A stretch of 64,000 nt of DNA. It comes from Alysiella filiformis. GTDB taxonomy: Bacteria > Pseudomonadota > Gammaproteobacteria > Burkholderiales > Neisseriaceae. Shown in pieces: positions 25,098 through 34,828 of the stretch. Both the position numbers and the translations under genes were made by a program. Within the stretch, counting starts at the first letter, position 1; every line of letters begins with the position of its first letter. The notes beneath the pieces are model-generated. The model saw only the letters and a program-made list of their open reading frames with translations, was not told the origin of the DNA and made no database searches. The stretch is taken from NCBI RefSeq assembly GCF_014054525.1, contig NZ_CP059564.1, forward strand, positions 1,126,357 to 1,190,356, read 5' to 3'.

Positions 25098-27374
25098 TCA
25101 GAATAAACTGTCGGTTTTGTCATCTTTATCGTTGCTGTTGTCGTCATTCACTTGACCGTCATTTTCTTCCTCATTTTGAGTGGTGCGGGCAGGTGCTTGG
25201 CGTACCGCATTGGGGTTGTCGGTGCTGTTGTCCACCGTGATTTGCGGTTTGATGTTTTGCTGAACATTGCCTTTGGGGGCAGGGAAACCTTTATCGGGCA
25301 TGCCTTTTAAGGCAAAACGCATGTAATCCATCCAAATGGGCAATGCCAATGTGCCACCAAACACGCGACCCATACTGCGTGGCGTATCGTAGCCCATGTA
25401 AACCGCCGTAACAATTTTGGGATTGTAGCCCACAAACCACACGTCTTTGGCATCGTTGGTGGTACCCGTTTTGCCCGCCAAATCGCGGCGACCCAAAGCA
25501 TTGGCGCGGGTTGCCGTACCTGAACGAATCACGTCTTGCAACATGGAAGTCATCACATAAGCATTGCGTGGTTCAATGATTTGTTGCGCGTTTTGACGTG
25601 CCACCATAGGCTGCATTTCAGCGCGTAAATTGCCTTTGGTATCATAAATTTTGTCCACCACATAACCCGTAACCTTGTAGCCGCCATTGGCAAAAGTGGC
25701 ATAGCCTTCCGCCATTTGCAAAGGCGTAGCAGAACCACTGCCCAATGCCAAAGACAAACTTTGCGGTACCTGTTCGGGGCGGAAACCAAAACGTTGCACA
25801 TAACGATGCACATACGATACCCCCATCGCGTGTGCCAAACGCACCGAAACCACGTTTTTGGATTTCATCAAAGCCGTACGCAAAGGAATCATGCCAGCAT
25901 AATAGCCGTCCGAGTTTTTCGGTGACCAACCGCGATAGGTAAAGGGCGCGTCATTGACCAGCGTGTCGGCGCGCAAACCTTTGGATAAGGCAGCAGAATA
26001 CACAAACGGTTTAAATGTTGAACCTGGTTGGCGAATACTTTGCGTGGCGCGGTTAAATGCCTTACTGTGGAAATCGTAGCCACCAACCATGGCGCGAATT
26101 GCCCCCGTTTCCGTATCCATAGACACCAATGCACCCTGAATTTCAGGCTGTTGGGTAACATAAGGACGGTTGCCATCGTAAGCCACGCGAATCACCGAAC
26201 CCACTTTCAAAGCATTGTTGCCCAAATGTTTGTTGTTCACGCCAGCGTGTTTGGGCAAAGTGGCTTTTTTGCCGCCTTGAAACAATACTTCCATGCTGTT
26301 GCCCTTAATTTCGGTAATCACAGCAGGAATCATGCCCGTTACCGTGTAGGTATTGGAAAGGTATTGTTCCAATTCCAATTCCACATCTTCCATTTTGCTC
26401 AAATCCAGTTGCGCTTCCGCACCACGATAGCCTTTTGATGGAAAATTGCGCAAAGCCTTACGCAAAGCCGCCGTTGCCACCTTTTGATGTTCAATGCTCA
26501 CGGTGGTGTAAACCTTGAAACCTTGGGTGTAAATGTCTTCGCCATATTTTTCATACAAATATTGACGTGCCATTTCAGCCACATACAACGCATCTTGATT
26601 GATTTGCATACGGTGGCGTTCGTAAATCAATTCGGCATTCCATGCTTCTTGGCGTTGAGCAGGCGTAATCATGTTCAAATCCAACATATTGTTCAAAATG
26701 TATTCTTGGCGAACACGCGCACGGGTTGGATTCACAATGGGGTTAAATGCCGAAGGCGCTTTGGGCAAACCTGCCAAAATGGTGGCTTCAGCCAGCGTCA
26801 AATCCTGCACATTTTTGTTAAAATAAATTTTGGACGCTGCCGCAAAACCATAAGCACGTTGTCCCAAATAAATTTGGTTGAAATACAATTCCAAAATTTG
26901 GTCTTTGGTCAAAGTGCGTTCAATTTTGTAGGCAAGCAAGGCTTCATTGAATTTGCGGGTAATCGTTTGTTCGTTGGTCAAATAAAAGTTACGCGCCACC
27001 TGTTGCGTAATCGTACTGGCACCCGAGCGCACGCCACCTGTTAAATTGCCAATAATGGCACGCGCCACGCCAATCACATCCACACCCCAATGTTCATAAA
27101 AGCGTTTGTCTTCGGCAGCCAGCACCGCGTTTTTCAAATTTTGCGGAAATTCATTGATGTTTCTGAATTCACGCCGCTCATCACCGTATGTGCCAATAAT
27201 CACGCCATCAGAAGAATAAATGGTCAAAGGCTCTTTGGGCTGGTAATATTTGACCGCGTCCAATTCAGGCAGCTTGGGGTAAGTGACCAAAACCGCCACC
27301 GTAACCAAGCCCACGGCAAAAAGAAAAAGCCCTAAAAAAAGCCCCAAAATGGTGTAAATGAAATTTTTAATCAT
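25098..27374 (-). CDS. ponA: Penicillin-binding protein 1A
   Basis: A bifunctional class A penicillin-binding protein that polymerises and cross-links peptidoglycan from the periplasmic side of the inner membrane. A membrane anchor covers about 5-30. The glycosyltransferase domain has EDKRFYEHWGVD (catalytic glutamate) and the GASTITQQVARN block. The transpeptidase domain has STFK in RQPGSTFKPFVYSAA, SKN and KTGTTNDAKD. The C-terminal 70 residues are low-complexity, rich in N, D and Q. It is divergent from pilM, the same arrangement as in Neisseria. Confidence 0.96.
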   Translation of the reverse strand: MIKNFIYTILGLFLGLFLFAVGLVTVAVLVTYPKLPELDAVKYYQPKEPLTIYSSDGVIIGTYGDERREFRNINEFPQNLKNAVLAAEDKRFYEHWGVDVIGVARAIIGNLTGGVRSGASTITQQVARNFYLTNEQTITRKFNEALLAYKIERTLTKDQILELYFNQIYLGQRAYGFAAASKIYFNKNVQDLTLAEATILAGLPKAPSAFNPIVNPTRARVRQEYILNNMLDLNMITPAQRQEAWNAELIYERHRMQINQDALYVAEMARQYLYEKYGEDIYTQGFKVYTTVSIEHQKVATAALRKALRNFPSKGYRGAEAQLDLSKMEDVELELEQYLSNTYTVTGMIPAVITEIKGNSMEVLFQGGKKATLPKHAGVNNKHLGNNALKVGSVIRVAYDGNRPYVTQQPEIQGALVSMDTETGAIRAMVGGYDFHSKAFNRATQSIRQPGSTFKPFVYSAALSKGLRADTLVNDAPFTYRGWSPKNSDGYYAGMIPLRTALMKSKNVVSVRLAHAMGVSYVHRYVQRFGFRPEQVPQSLSLALGSGSATPLQMAEGYATFANGGYKVTGYVVDKIYDTKGNLRAEMQPMVARQNAQQIIEPRNAYVMTSMLQDVIRSGTATRANALGRRDLAGKTGTTNDAKDVWFVGYNPKIVTAVYMGYDTPRSMGRVFGGTLALPIWMDYMRFALKGMPDKGFPAPKGNVQQNIKPQITVDNSTDNPNAVRQAPARTTQNEEENDGQVNDDNSNDKDDKTDSLF

Positions 27375-27446
27375 GATATGCCAATAAAAGTTGCCAACTG
27401 TTTTTTAAAATAAAGTAAAATAACTCAGAGTTTTCTGTTACTGAAT

Positions 27447-27474
27447 TTACGAGCTGCGAACATTTTATTATAAA
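27447..27474 (+). promoter_or_regulatory. Candidate promoter of the pilMNOPQ operon
   Basis: TTACGA (27447-27452), a 16-bp spacer and TATAAA (27469-27474), about 30 bp upstream of pilM in the ponA-pilM divergent gap. A moderate sigma-70 match. Confidence 0.45.
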
Positions 27475-27505
27475 TGTTTTACGCGTCAGGTAAGGATTTT
27501 AAATC

Positions 27506-28639
27506 ATGCGTTTTAAAAAAACCGATAAAAACACAAGCAAAGCAGTTGATAAACCAAGCAAAAAAGCAGGTAAATCAGCGCAAAATCTGTCTGGTAAAAA
27601 CGTTATCGGACTAGACATCAGCCCCAGCCATGTGCGCATGGTTCAAATTTCAGGCAAGAGCCTGAGCCAGATTCAAGTGGAAAAATATGCCATTGAGGCA
27701 TTGCCACAGAATGTGGTTTCGGGCACTGAGATTACGAATTTTGACACGCTTGTATCTCATTTGCAACAATGTTATGCCAAGATGAAAACAAATTGCAAAT
27801 CCGTTAATGTGGCAATGCCAGCAGGTGTGGTAACCATTGAAGACAATTTGCCGTTTGCTGAAGGTGGCGATTTGAGTTTACAAGAGTTTGTGGAGTCGGA
27901 AGTGAGCCGAGTGGGTGCTTTGGACGACATGAACTACGATTGGAATGAATTGGCACCCTTGTCGGGCGAGCGCGATAAAACCGTTTTGATGGTGGCAGCG
28001 CGTGAAGACAGCGTGGCACAATACAAAGACTTGGTTGAAGACATAGGCTTGAATGCCATCAACATTGATGTGGACATTTTTGCCTTGTTCAATGCCTTTG
28101 CCTATGTCAATGAAATGCACAATAATGAGTATTTCTACGAACGCATTGCCCTGTTTGATATTGGCGATGTGAATTTAAAAGCCCTGATTATTGAGTCGGG
28201 TCGCATTTTGTATCGCCACGAAACCGCATTTGGTTTAGACCAATTGGTACAGTTGATTCAACGCAGCTATCAAACCACCGATGGCGAAGCTTTGGAAATG
28301 ATTTATGGCAAACGTCAGCGTCCTTCCGATTACCAAGCCACCATTGTGGATTATTTTAATGTGCAAGTGGCACAAGAAATTCAACGCGCCATGCAGTTTT
28401 TCTCTACCACCAACAGCGATGACCAAGTGATTAAGCAAATTTTCATTACAGGCAGCGGTTCCATTCCCAATACAGGTTTGGCTCAGGCAGTGCAATTGCA
28501 AACCAGTGTACCAACACAGCAACTGGCACCCATTGGCTTGGCAAATGTGAAAGTTAAAGGTGATGTCGCTCAGTTTGAGCAAGATTCGCATTCATTAACC
28601 ACCGCATTCGGTTTGGCATTAAGGGGATTGATGGCATGA
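27506..28639 (+). CDS. pilM: Type IV pilus inner-membrane platform protein PilM
   Basis: PilM is a cytoplasmic actin-like protein that binds the N-terminal tail of PilN and links the pilus motor to the alignment complex. The 377 residues include the actin-fold phosphate loop VIGLDISPSHVRMVQIS (about 33-49), IALFDIGDVNLKALIIE in the middle and ITGSGSIPN near the C-terminus. The first 30 residues are an unusually lysine-rich extension. First gene of pilMNOPQ, needed for twitching, adhesion and DNA uptake. Confidence 0.95.
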   Translation: MRFKKTDKNTSKAVDKPSKKAGKSAQNLSGKNVIGLDISPSHVRMVQISGKSLSQIQVEKYAIEALPQNVVSGTEITNFDTLVSHLQQCYAKMKTNCKSVNVAMPAGVVTIEDNLPFAEGGDLSLQEFVESEVSRVGALDDMNYDWNELAPLSGERDKTVLMVAAREDSVAQYKDLVEDIGLNAINIDVDIFALFNAFAYVNEMHNNEYFYERIALFDIGDVNLKALIIESGRILYRHETAFGLDQLVQLIQRSYQTTDGEALEMIYGKRQRPSDYQATIVDYFNVQVAQEIQRAMQFFSTTNSDDQVIKQIFITGSGSIPNTGLAQAVQLQTSVPTQQLAPIGLANVKVKGDVAQFEQDSHSLTTAFGLALRGLMA

Positions 28640-28758
28640 TGTTTTACAGGCAGGTTCAAACATTGTCCTAAATTGGGATGGTGTTGTGTATCTGCACAAA
28701 TGAAATCCAATTTTGTTGCCACGATTGTGTGGCATTTCAACCGAAAAAGGAATTTTTG

Positions 28759-29379
28759 ATGAATTTAATTAAAGTAAACCTGCTTCCCTATCGCGAGATG
28801 AAGGAAGCAGCATTGAAAAAACACTTCCAAATGATTATGGCAGTGGGTGCCATTATTGGTGTGGTGGCGGCTGGTTTGATTTATTTGACTTTAAGCCAAA
28901 TGTTAGAAGCGCAAAATCAACGCAATGCGACTTTGGAAGAAGGATTGGCTGCTTTGGATAAAGACTTGGTTGCCATCAAAGCCTTGGAGCAGCGCAAACA
29001 CGATTTCTTATTGCGCAAAAGCAAAGTGGAAGAGCTGGACAACAAACGTTTTGAAGGCGCACGCATCATTGACAGTTTGAATCAGTTGGTTCCCGATGGC
29101 GTTTATTTGTTGTCTTTGCAAGGCACATACAGTGGCGGTTCGTTGAGCAACGATTACACCATCACAGGTCGTGCTTTAACCGAAAGCAAAGTTGCCATGT
29201 TTATGGAAGCCTTGCCCAGTACGGGGGTTTTTAATAATCCCATTTTGGGCAATATCAGGCAAAACGAAGAAGCCAAAGCGCAAGAATTTACGTTAAATAC
29301 GAAGCTGATTGAGCAAAAACTGCCTGCTCAAAAACCAGCACCAGCCAATGCGGCTTCTGGTGTTGCTCAGCCACAGTAA
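28759..29379 (+). CDS. pilN: Type IV pilus assembly protein PilN
   Basis: PilN is an inner-membrane protein with a short cytoplasmic tail that binds PilM, one membrane helix and a periplasmic ferredoxin-like domain that pairs with PilO. The tail INLLPYRE-type motif is present (LIKVNLLPYREMKEAALKK, residues 3-21). The helix covers about 28-47, followed by a coiled coil. ATG 28759 has AAAAGGAA upstream and gives 206 residues; upstream in-frame codons do not look coding. Confidence 0.93.
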   Translation: MNLIKVNLLPYREMKEAALKKHFQMIMAVGAIIGVVAAGLIYLTLSQMLEAQNQRNATLEEGLAALDKDLVAIKALEQRKHDFLLRKSKVEELDNKRFEGARIIDSLNQLVPDGVYLLSLQGTYSGGSLSNDYTITGRALTESKVAMFMEALPSTGVFNNPILGNIRQNEEAKAQEFTLNTKLIEQKLPAQKPAPANAASGVAQPQ

Positions 29380-29391
29380 GAGGTATGAAAA

Positions 29392-30012
29392 ATGAAGAAA
29401 AAAAATGAATTGGATATTCAAAAACTGCATTTGGCACCCAAGGCAGTGCAATTTTTGGTTGCCATTATTTTGGCGGTGCTGATTGTGGTAGCTGGCTACT
29501 TTGCCCAATTCCAAACCCAATTGGAAGACATTAAGGCTGCCGAAGAAAAAGAAGATGAGTTAAAAACACAGTATGAGCAAAAAGCCATTCAGGCAGCCAG
29601 CTTGGAAAGTTTACAGCTTGAACTCAAAATGATTGAAGAATCCATTGAGTATTTGATTAAACAATTGCCGACCAGTGCTGAAATTCCGGGTTTGATTCAG
29701 GAGTTGCACAATGCTGCTGCCAATAATGGTTTGAGTTTGTCATCTGTGTTGCCGCAACAATCCCAAGTTGATGGCAATATTGAGCGTTTGCCACATCAAA
29801 TCAGTGTAACGGGGTCTTATGAACAATTGTCGAGTTTCATGCGTGATGTGGGTAAAATGTCGCGTATTGTGACTTTATCGGGCGTAACGATTACACCGCA
29901 CTCCAAAAATAAAAATAAATTGACCTTGACTGCCTTGGCAAACACTTATAAGGCAGTAGATGTTCCTAAACCTGCATCTGATGCTGCATCTGGGGCGCAG
30001 CCTGCCAACTAA
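29392..30012 (+). CDS. pilO: Type IV pilus assembly protein PilO
   Basis: PilO forms heterodimers with PilN and connects to the lipoprotein PilP in the periplasm. The 206 residues show a short cytoplasmic start, one membrane helix (about 20-40, FLVAIILAVLIVVAGYFAQF), a coiled coil (40-80) and a C-terminal ferredoxin-like domain with ISVTGSYEQLSSFMRDVGKM. The tail is rich in A, P and S. It is 12 bp after pilN. Confidence 0.93.
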   Translation: MKKKNELDIQKLHLAPKAVQFLVAIILAVLIVVAGYFAQFQTQLEDIKAAEEKEDELKTQYEQKAIQAASLESLQLELKMIEESIEYLIKQLPTSAEIPGLIQELHNAAANNGLSLSSVLPQQSQVDGNIERLPHQISVTGSYEQLSSFMRDVGKMSRIVTLSGVTITPHSKNKNKLTLTALANTYKAVDVPKPASDAASGAQPAN

Positions 30013-30027
30013 ACAGAGGATACCATT

Positions 30028-30561
30028 ATGAAAGTAAAAATTTTATTGTTATCATCCGTGTTGGCTTTAACCGCTTGTGTTGGCGAAGATGATAATTTGC
30101 AAGATTGGATGACGCAACAAAAGCAGGCAGCCAAAAGCAAAGTGAAGCAGCCTGTACCACCCGAACCTGTACAACCTGTTACTTATGTTTCACATGGTTT
30201 AATCAGCCCACATGAATTTAATGAACGCCGTATGCGTACACCAAGCGGTGGCAGCAGCGCACCCGAAGTGAATCGTGCCAAAGAAGTATTGGAAAATTAT
30301 CCTTTGGCGCAATTGAAATTTGTGGGTTCGGTTAAATCCGATAAAGGTTTATCGGCTTTGATTCAGGCAGATGGGCATGTTTATACTGTAAAAGTGGGCA
30401 ACTATATGGGTGAAAATTATGGTCGCGTAAGTGCCATTTACCAAGACCACATCATCATTACCGAAAAAGTTGAAAATGCCGATGGTGGTTGGGACAATCG
30501 CCACATTCAATTGGGTGCCAATGGCGTGGTTGCTGATGCAACAGATGAAACAGCCAAATAA
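30028..30561 (+). CDS. pilP: Type IV pilus lipoprotein PilP
   Basis: PilP is an inner-membrane lipoprotein that bridges PilNO and the secretin PilQ. The lipobox is LTAC at about 14-17 of a short signal peptide. A proline-rich linker is followed by the compact beta domain (LKFVGSVKSDKGLSALIQAD, then VKVGNYMGENYGRVSAI), which is the known PilP fold. The 177 residues are normal. It lies 15 bp after pilO. Confidence 0.94.
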   Translation: MKVKILLLSSVLALTACVGEDDNLQDWMTQQKQAAKSKVKQPVPPEPVQPVTYVSHGLISPHEFNERRMRTPSGGSSAPEVNRAKEVLENYPLAQLKFVGSVKSDKGLSALIQADGHVYTVKVGNYMGENYGRVSAIYQDHIIITEKVENADGGWDNRHIQLGANGVVADATDETAK

Positions 30562-30588
30562 TTGATAAATTAAACGAGGTTATTTTTT

Positions 30589-32661
30589 ATGAAACCAAAT
30601 TTCACCAAAACCGTTGCTGCTTTAAGTTTGGGCATGGCAATTCAGGCAGCCTTTGCGGGCAACATTACCGACATCAACGTATCGGTATTGCCCAATCAAC
30701 AACGTGTGATTAAAGTTAAATTTGACCGTGATGTGGTTGAGCCAAGCGGTTTTATCACAGGTTCGCCTGCGCGTATTGCATTGGATTTCCCCAATACCGA
30801 TATGCAATTATCACAAAACACATTGTCTTTTAATGATTCTTTGCTCAATCAAGTGGTGGCGGCACAAGCAAATGGTCGCACGCGCGTGTTGTTGGGTTTG
30901 ACAAAAGAGGGCGAATACAACACCCAAGTTAAAGGCAATGAAGTGTGGGTGTATGTGAATGAAGCCAGCAATGCTGTGGCATCATCAGGTACACAAACAG
31001 CAGGCAGCTATGCCGCCGCCAGCAATGCGCCTTTGAATATTGATTTCAATAAAGGTGCAAATGGTTCAGGTGTGATTAAATATTCATTGGACCCACGCGC
31101 CGATGCCAAAGTGCAAGTACGCAATGACCGTTTAATCATTACCATCAAAGATTACCCCATTGCAACACAAGACCAAAAAAATCTTGATGTAACCGATTTT
31201 TCTACGCCTGTGCGCAATATTGTGGCGCGCCGTTTGGGTGGCGATACACAAATTACCGTTACCATGCAAGGTGCTTGGGAACACCGTTTGAACAAGAGAA
31301 GTGGCTACAATGAGTTGATTATTGTGCGTGGCGACAGCACTTCTTCTCGTGTGGCACAAGCCAAACAACAAAAATTTACGGGTAAAAATGTTTCCTTGGA
31401 TTTCCAAAATGTGGATGTGCGTACCATTTTGCAAATTTTGGCAAAAGAATCAGGCACAAACATTGTGGCAAGCGACAATGTTCAAGGGCAAATGACTTTG
31501 GTGCTGAAAGATGTGCCTTGGGATCAAGCATTGGCAATTGTGATGGACGCGCGTGATTTGGGCATGAAACGCAATGGCAATGTGATTAATATTGCACCAC
31601 GCAAGGACATCTCTGCTCAAGAACAATCCATTTTGGAAGACCAACAAAAATTGGAAAATATGGCGCCCTTATTGACGCGCAATTTCCAATTAAAATACAA
31701 GAAAGTGGAAGAGTTCAGAGAAGTGTTGAAAATTACCGATGGTGGTTCGGGTGGCAATAATGGTCGCAACAGTATTTTGAGTAGTCGCGGTAGTGTTTTG
31801 ATTGACCCTGCAACCAATACTTTGATTGTAACCGACAATGCCACGGTAATTGCCAAATTTGAAAAATTGATTGATGAGTTGGATAGATTGTCTGACCAAG
31901 TGATGGTGGAAGCGCGTATTGTGGAAGCGGAAGATACCGTGAGCCGTGATTTGGGCGTGAAATTTGGTTTCAGCCGCGTGGGTCGTACAGGCTGGGGCAA
32001 TACTTGGGACAATGCAATTAATAACCGCAATGTGGTTTCGGGTACAGGTGCCGTACACACATTGGGTTCTAATGTGAATTTGCCTGTATCGGCGGCAACC
32101 AGTTCCATTTCTTTGGTGCGTTCTATTTCGTCTGGTGCTTTGGGTTTGGAAATTTCGGCAATGGAAACGGATAACCGTGCCAAAACGATTTCCAGTCCAC
32201 GTGTTTTAACGCAAGACCGTAAGGCTGCTGAAATCAAACAAGGTTTCCAAATTCCTTATCAAACCCGTGATGCAAATGGTGCTTATACCACTGCATTTAA
32301 AGACGCGGTATTGAGTTTGAAAGTAACGCCAAATGTTACACCTGACCGCAAAATTTTGTTGGACATTGCCATCAATAAAGATGATGTGAGTACGGCATTT
32401 ACCAATTTAGATGGTGAACCTGCGATTTCCACCAAACAAGTTACCACACAAGCGATTGTGGAAGATGGTGGCACTTTGGTTGTAGGTGGTGTGTATCAAG
32501 AACGATTGGGTAATGTGGTTAGCAAGGTACCTGTTTTGGGTGATTTGCCTGTGTTGGGTAATTTGTTCAAGTCTCGTCAGAGAAAGAACGAGCGCAATGA
32601 AGTGCTGTTCTTCATTACCCCACGCATTATGGGTGCGGAAAGCAGTGTGATGCGCTACTAA
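30589..32661 (+). CDS. pilQ: Type IV pilus secretin PilQ
   Basis: PilQ forms the outer-membrane ring through which the pilus and incoming DNA pass. It has a signal peptide (to about residue 23), AMIN domains that bind peptidoglycan (about 25-230), an N0/STN domain ([20 protein letters not shown]), an N1/KH domain ([12 protein letters not shown] region) and the C-terminal secretin domain ([20 protein letters not shown] ... ITPRIM). The 690 residues are normal for the family. I do not see the long octapeptide repeats found in some meningococcal PilQ. Confidence 0.96.
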   Translation: MKPNFTKTVAALSLGMAIQAAFAGNITDINVSVLPNQQRVIKVKFDRDVVEPSGFITGSPARIALDFPNTDMQLSQNTLSFNDSLLNQVVAAQANGRTRVLLGLTKEGEYNTQVKGNEVWVYVNEASNAVASSGTQTAGSYAAASNAPLNIDFNKGANGSGVIKYSLDPRADAKVQVRNDRLIITIKDYPIATQDQKNLDVTDFSTPVRNIVARRLGGDTQITVTMQGAWEHRLNKRSGYNELIIVRGDSTSSRVAQAKQQKFTGKNVSLDFQNVDVRTILQILAKESGTNIVASDNVQGQMTLVLKDVPWDQALAIVMDARDLGMKRNGNVINIAPRKDISAQEQSILEDQQKLENMAPLLTRNFQLKYKKVEEFREVLKITDGGSGGNNGRNSILSSRGSVLIDPATNTLIVTDNATVIAKFEKLIDELDRLSDQVMVEARIVEAEDTVSRDLGVKFGFSRVGRTGWGNTWDNAINNRNVVSGTGAVHTLGSNVNLPVSAATSSISLVRSISSGALGLEISAMETDNRAKTISSPRVLTQDRKAAEIKQGFQIPYQTRDANGAYTTAFKDAVLSLKVTPNVTPDRKILLDIAINKDDVSTAFTNLDGEPAISTKQVTTQAIVEDGGTLVVGGVYQERLGNVVSKVPVLGDLPVLGNLFKSRQRKNERNEVLFFITPRIMGAESSVMRY

Positions 32662-32692
32662 TCACTTTGATTTTGCGTTAATTTGCGTTAAA

Positions 32693-33235
32693 ATGCCTGC
32701 TATGGATAAATTCATAGCAGGCAATCTTTTTTTGGTCGGTTTGATGGGTGCGGGCAAAACCACTTTGGGCAAGCAATTTGCCAGTTTGCACGGCAGCCGT
32801 TTTTATGACAGCGACCAGTTTTTGTGTGAAAAAACGGGTGTGAGCATTCCCACCATTTTTGAGCTGGAAGGCGAAGTGGGTTTTCGGGAACGTGAAAGCG
32901 CGGTTATTGATGAATTGACGCGCTTGGACAATATTGTGTTGGCAACGGGTGGTGGTGCGGTTTTGCGCGCGGATAACCGAGCCATGTTGCGTGAACGTGG
33001 TACGGTGGTTTATTTGCATGTGCTGCCTGAAACGCTGATTGCGCGAACGGGCAATGACCGCAATCGCCCTTTGTTGCAAGTGGCTGACCCACTTCAAAAA
33101 ATGCGTGATTTGTATGCTTTGCGCGACCCCATTTATCGTGAAGTGGCGCATGTGCTTGTGGACGTGGGCAATGAATCTTTGCATGAAACGTTTGCAAAAT
33201 TGCAAAGTGAATGGGTTAAATTGAATATGAACTAG
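32693..33235 (+). CDS. aroK: Shikimate kinase
   Basis: AroK phosphorylates shikimate at the 3-hydroxyl in the chorismate pathway. The Walker A motif is in [15 protein letters not shown] (about 14-28); the shikimate-binding DSD/R residues follow ([20 protein letters not shown]) and the lid holds [14 protein letters not shown] 32702 (MDKFIAGN) is an equally good start; neither has a clear ribosome binding site. The first codons overlap a terminator-like hairpin. It follows pilQ, as in Neisseria, but aroB does not follow here. Confidence 0.95.
   Translation: MPAMDKFIAGNLFLVGLMGAGKTTLGKQFASLHGSRFYDSDQFLCEKTGVSIPTIFELEGEVGFRERESAVIDELTRLDNIVLATGGGAVLRADNRAMLRERGTVVYLHVLPETLIARTGNDRNRPLLQVADPLQKMRDLYALRDPIYREVAHVLVDVGNESLHETFAKLQSEWVKLNMN
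32694..32733 (+). terminator. Terminator-like hairpin overlapping the aroK start
   Basis: TGCCTGCTATG (32694-32704) pairs perfectly with CATAGCAGGCA (32713-32723) around an 8-base loop, and seven T follow at 32727-32733. The stem includes the aroK start codon. It has the full form of an intrinsic terminator yet lies within coding sequence, so it may be an attenuator between pilQ and aroK. Confidence 0.6.
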
Positions 33236-33237
33236 CA

Positions 33238-33273
33238 AAAAAGCGTTTCAGGCTGCCTGAAACGCTTTTTTTT
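33238..33273 (+). terminator. DUS-based intrinsic terminator of aroK
   Basis: AAGCGTTTCAGG-CTG-CCTGAAACGCTT is a 12-bp stem with a 3-base loop followed by eight T. The palindromic DUS forms the top of the stem. Confidence 0.85.
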
Positions 33274-33376
33274 GCCTTCGGCGACTGATTTTTAAAAAAG
33301 TAAGTCAAATAATTTAAAGCTGAACGGTTTCATTTTAAGCCTGAAAATTTTGCAAACCGATTATTGAACGAACGTC

Positions 33377-33400
33377 AAGGCGGATTTCATATCTGCCCCT
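33377..33400. repeat. GGCGGATTTCATATCTGCCCC palindromic repeat
   Basis: A single copy of the near-palindromic GGCNGAT-TTC-ATATCTGCC repeat. Two inverted copies occur inside the element at 61945-62098. Confidence 0.6.
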
Positions 33401-33451
33401 TTTTACGTTATGGCGTCATGTTTTTTCAGGCTGCCTGAAATGCTTTTTTCT

Positions 33452-34663
33452 TTAATGCGGTAAAATCGGTGTATCGCTGTTGCCACTTGGCAAATTGCTG
33501 CCATATTTGCGATGGGCGCAAACAAAAATCATCAAAGCCAATAAAGCCAATGCGCTGCTGACCCACGCAATATTGCCCAAGCCCGAATGTTTCATCACCA
33601 TGCCACCCAGCAATGCGCCGCCACCTATGCCAATATTGAAAATGCCCGAATAAATGGCGGTGGCAACATCGGTGGCATCGGAGGCGTATTGCAACACGCG
33701 CACCAGCATGCTCAACGTTAAACACCCTATGCCCAAACCCCAAGTGATGACCACGGCAAACAGGGCAGGGGGGCTGCCTGAAAAAGGCAGCAACACCACC
33801 AGCGACAACATCATCAACACCAATGCGGCAACCATAAACGCATACGGCTGCCGTTGATGAAATCGCCCAAACAACCAACTTGCCACCATGCCCGATATGC
33901 CAAACATCAGCAAAATGACGGTGGTCATATTGGGATTGATGTTGCCAATTTGCAACATAAATGGCTCAATGTAGCTGTATGTGGTGAAATGGGCGGTTAC
34001 GCCAATCGCGGTAATCGCGTAAATGCTCAACAACATGGGGCGTTGCGCCAAAAGCGGCAGACTTTTCAGGCTGCCTGAATTTTCGCTGGGCAATTTGGGC
34101 AACAATTTCCAAAGTAAAAACAAAATGATGAGTGCCATTATCGCAATCACCACAAAAGTGCTGCGCCAGCCCAGCATTTGTCCCAAAATCCGCCCCAAAG
34201 GCAAACCCAAAATCATCGCCAACGAACTGCCCATAGACAGCCAACTCAATGCCAACTGCTCCTTGCCTTTGGGCGCAACACGCATGACCAAAGCCGCCGT
34301 AATCGCCCAAAACACCGAATGCGCCAATGCCACCACAATCCGCGCCAACAGCAGCACTTCAAATCGCCACGCCAGCACCGTCAAAATATGCCCCACAATG
34401 AACACGGCAAACAACACAATCAGCAAACGGCGGCGTTCCCATTTGGCGGTCATCAGCATAAAGGGCAGCGACATCAGGCTAACCGTCCACGCATACACCG
34501 TCATCATCAAGCCCGTGTCGGCAACGGGCATGGCAAAAGTCGCGCCAATATCTGAAAGCAATGCAACTGGAATAAATTCGGTGGTGTTGAAAATAAATGC
34601 CGCTACCGCCAACGCCAACACGCGCCACACGCCAGCTTGTTCTTCATTTTTGATTTGAAACAT
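33452..34663 (-). CDS. sotB: SotB-type sugar efflux MFS transporter
   Basis: A 403-residue major-facilitator transporter with about twelve membrane helices. The N-terminus (VLALAVAAFIFNTTEFIPVA, then LLSDIGATF) and SENSGSLKSLPLLAQRP closely fit the SotB/YdeA family, which exports arabinose and related sugars in E. coli. A DUS is translated in the central loop (NSGSLK) and another at the C-terminal third (FSGSPP). The substrate here is inferred from the family only. Confidence 0.88.
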   Translation of the reverse strand: MFQIKNEEQAGVWRVLALAVAAFIFNTTEFIPVALLSDIGATFAMPVADTGLMMTVYAWTVSLMSLPFMLMTAKWERRRLLIVLFAVFIVGHILTVLAWRFEVLLLARIVVALAHSVFWAITAALVMRVAPKGKEQLALSWLSMGSSLAMILGLPLGRILGQMLGWRSTFVVIAIMALIILFLLWKLLPKLPSENSGSLKSLPLLAQRPMLLSIYAITAIGVTAHFTTYSYIEPFMLQIGNINPNMTTVILLMFGISGMVASWLFGRFHQRQPYAFMVAALVLMMLSLVVLLPFSGSPPALFAVVITWGLGIGCLTLSMLVRVLQYASDATDVATAIYSGIFNIGIGGGALLGGMVMKHSGLGNIAWVSSALALLALMIFVCAHRKYGSNLPSGNSDTPILPH

Positions 34664-34828
34664 ATTGATTTTGATTGATAAAAGTTTGTGAAAGGCAAGG
34701 GTTGGTGCTTTTCAGGCAGCGTTGTGATTTTTTATGCGCTTGCCCAAAAGCCTGCCTGAAAAAAAGTTTTGTATTATACGCCTTTGTGCTTTGATATAAT
34801 TCGTTTTTTAAAATAAATTGAAACAATC

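Noticed and set aside
34023-34658. 211-codon plus-strand frame opposite sotB
   Set aside because: The minus strand has a full SotB protein with twelve helices; the plus frame has no similarity and no ribosome binding site.
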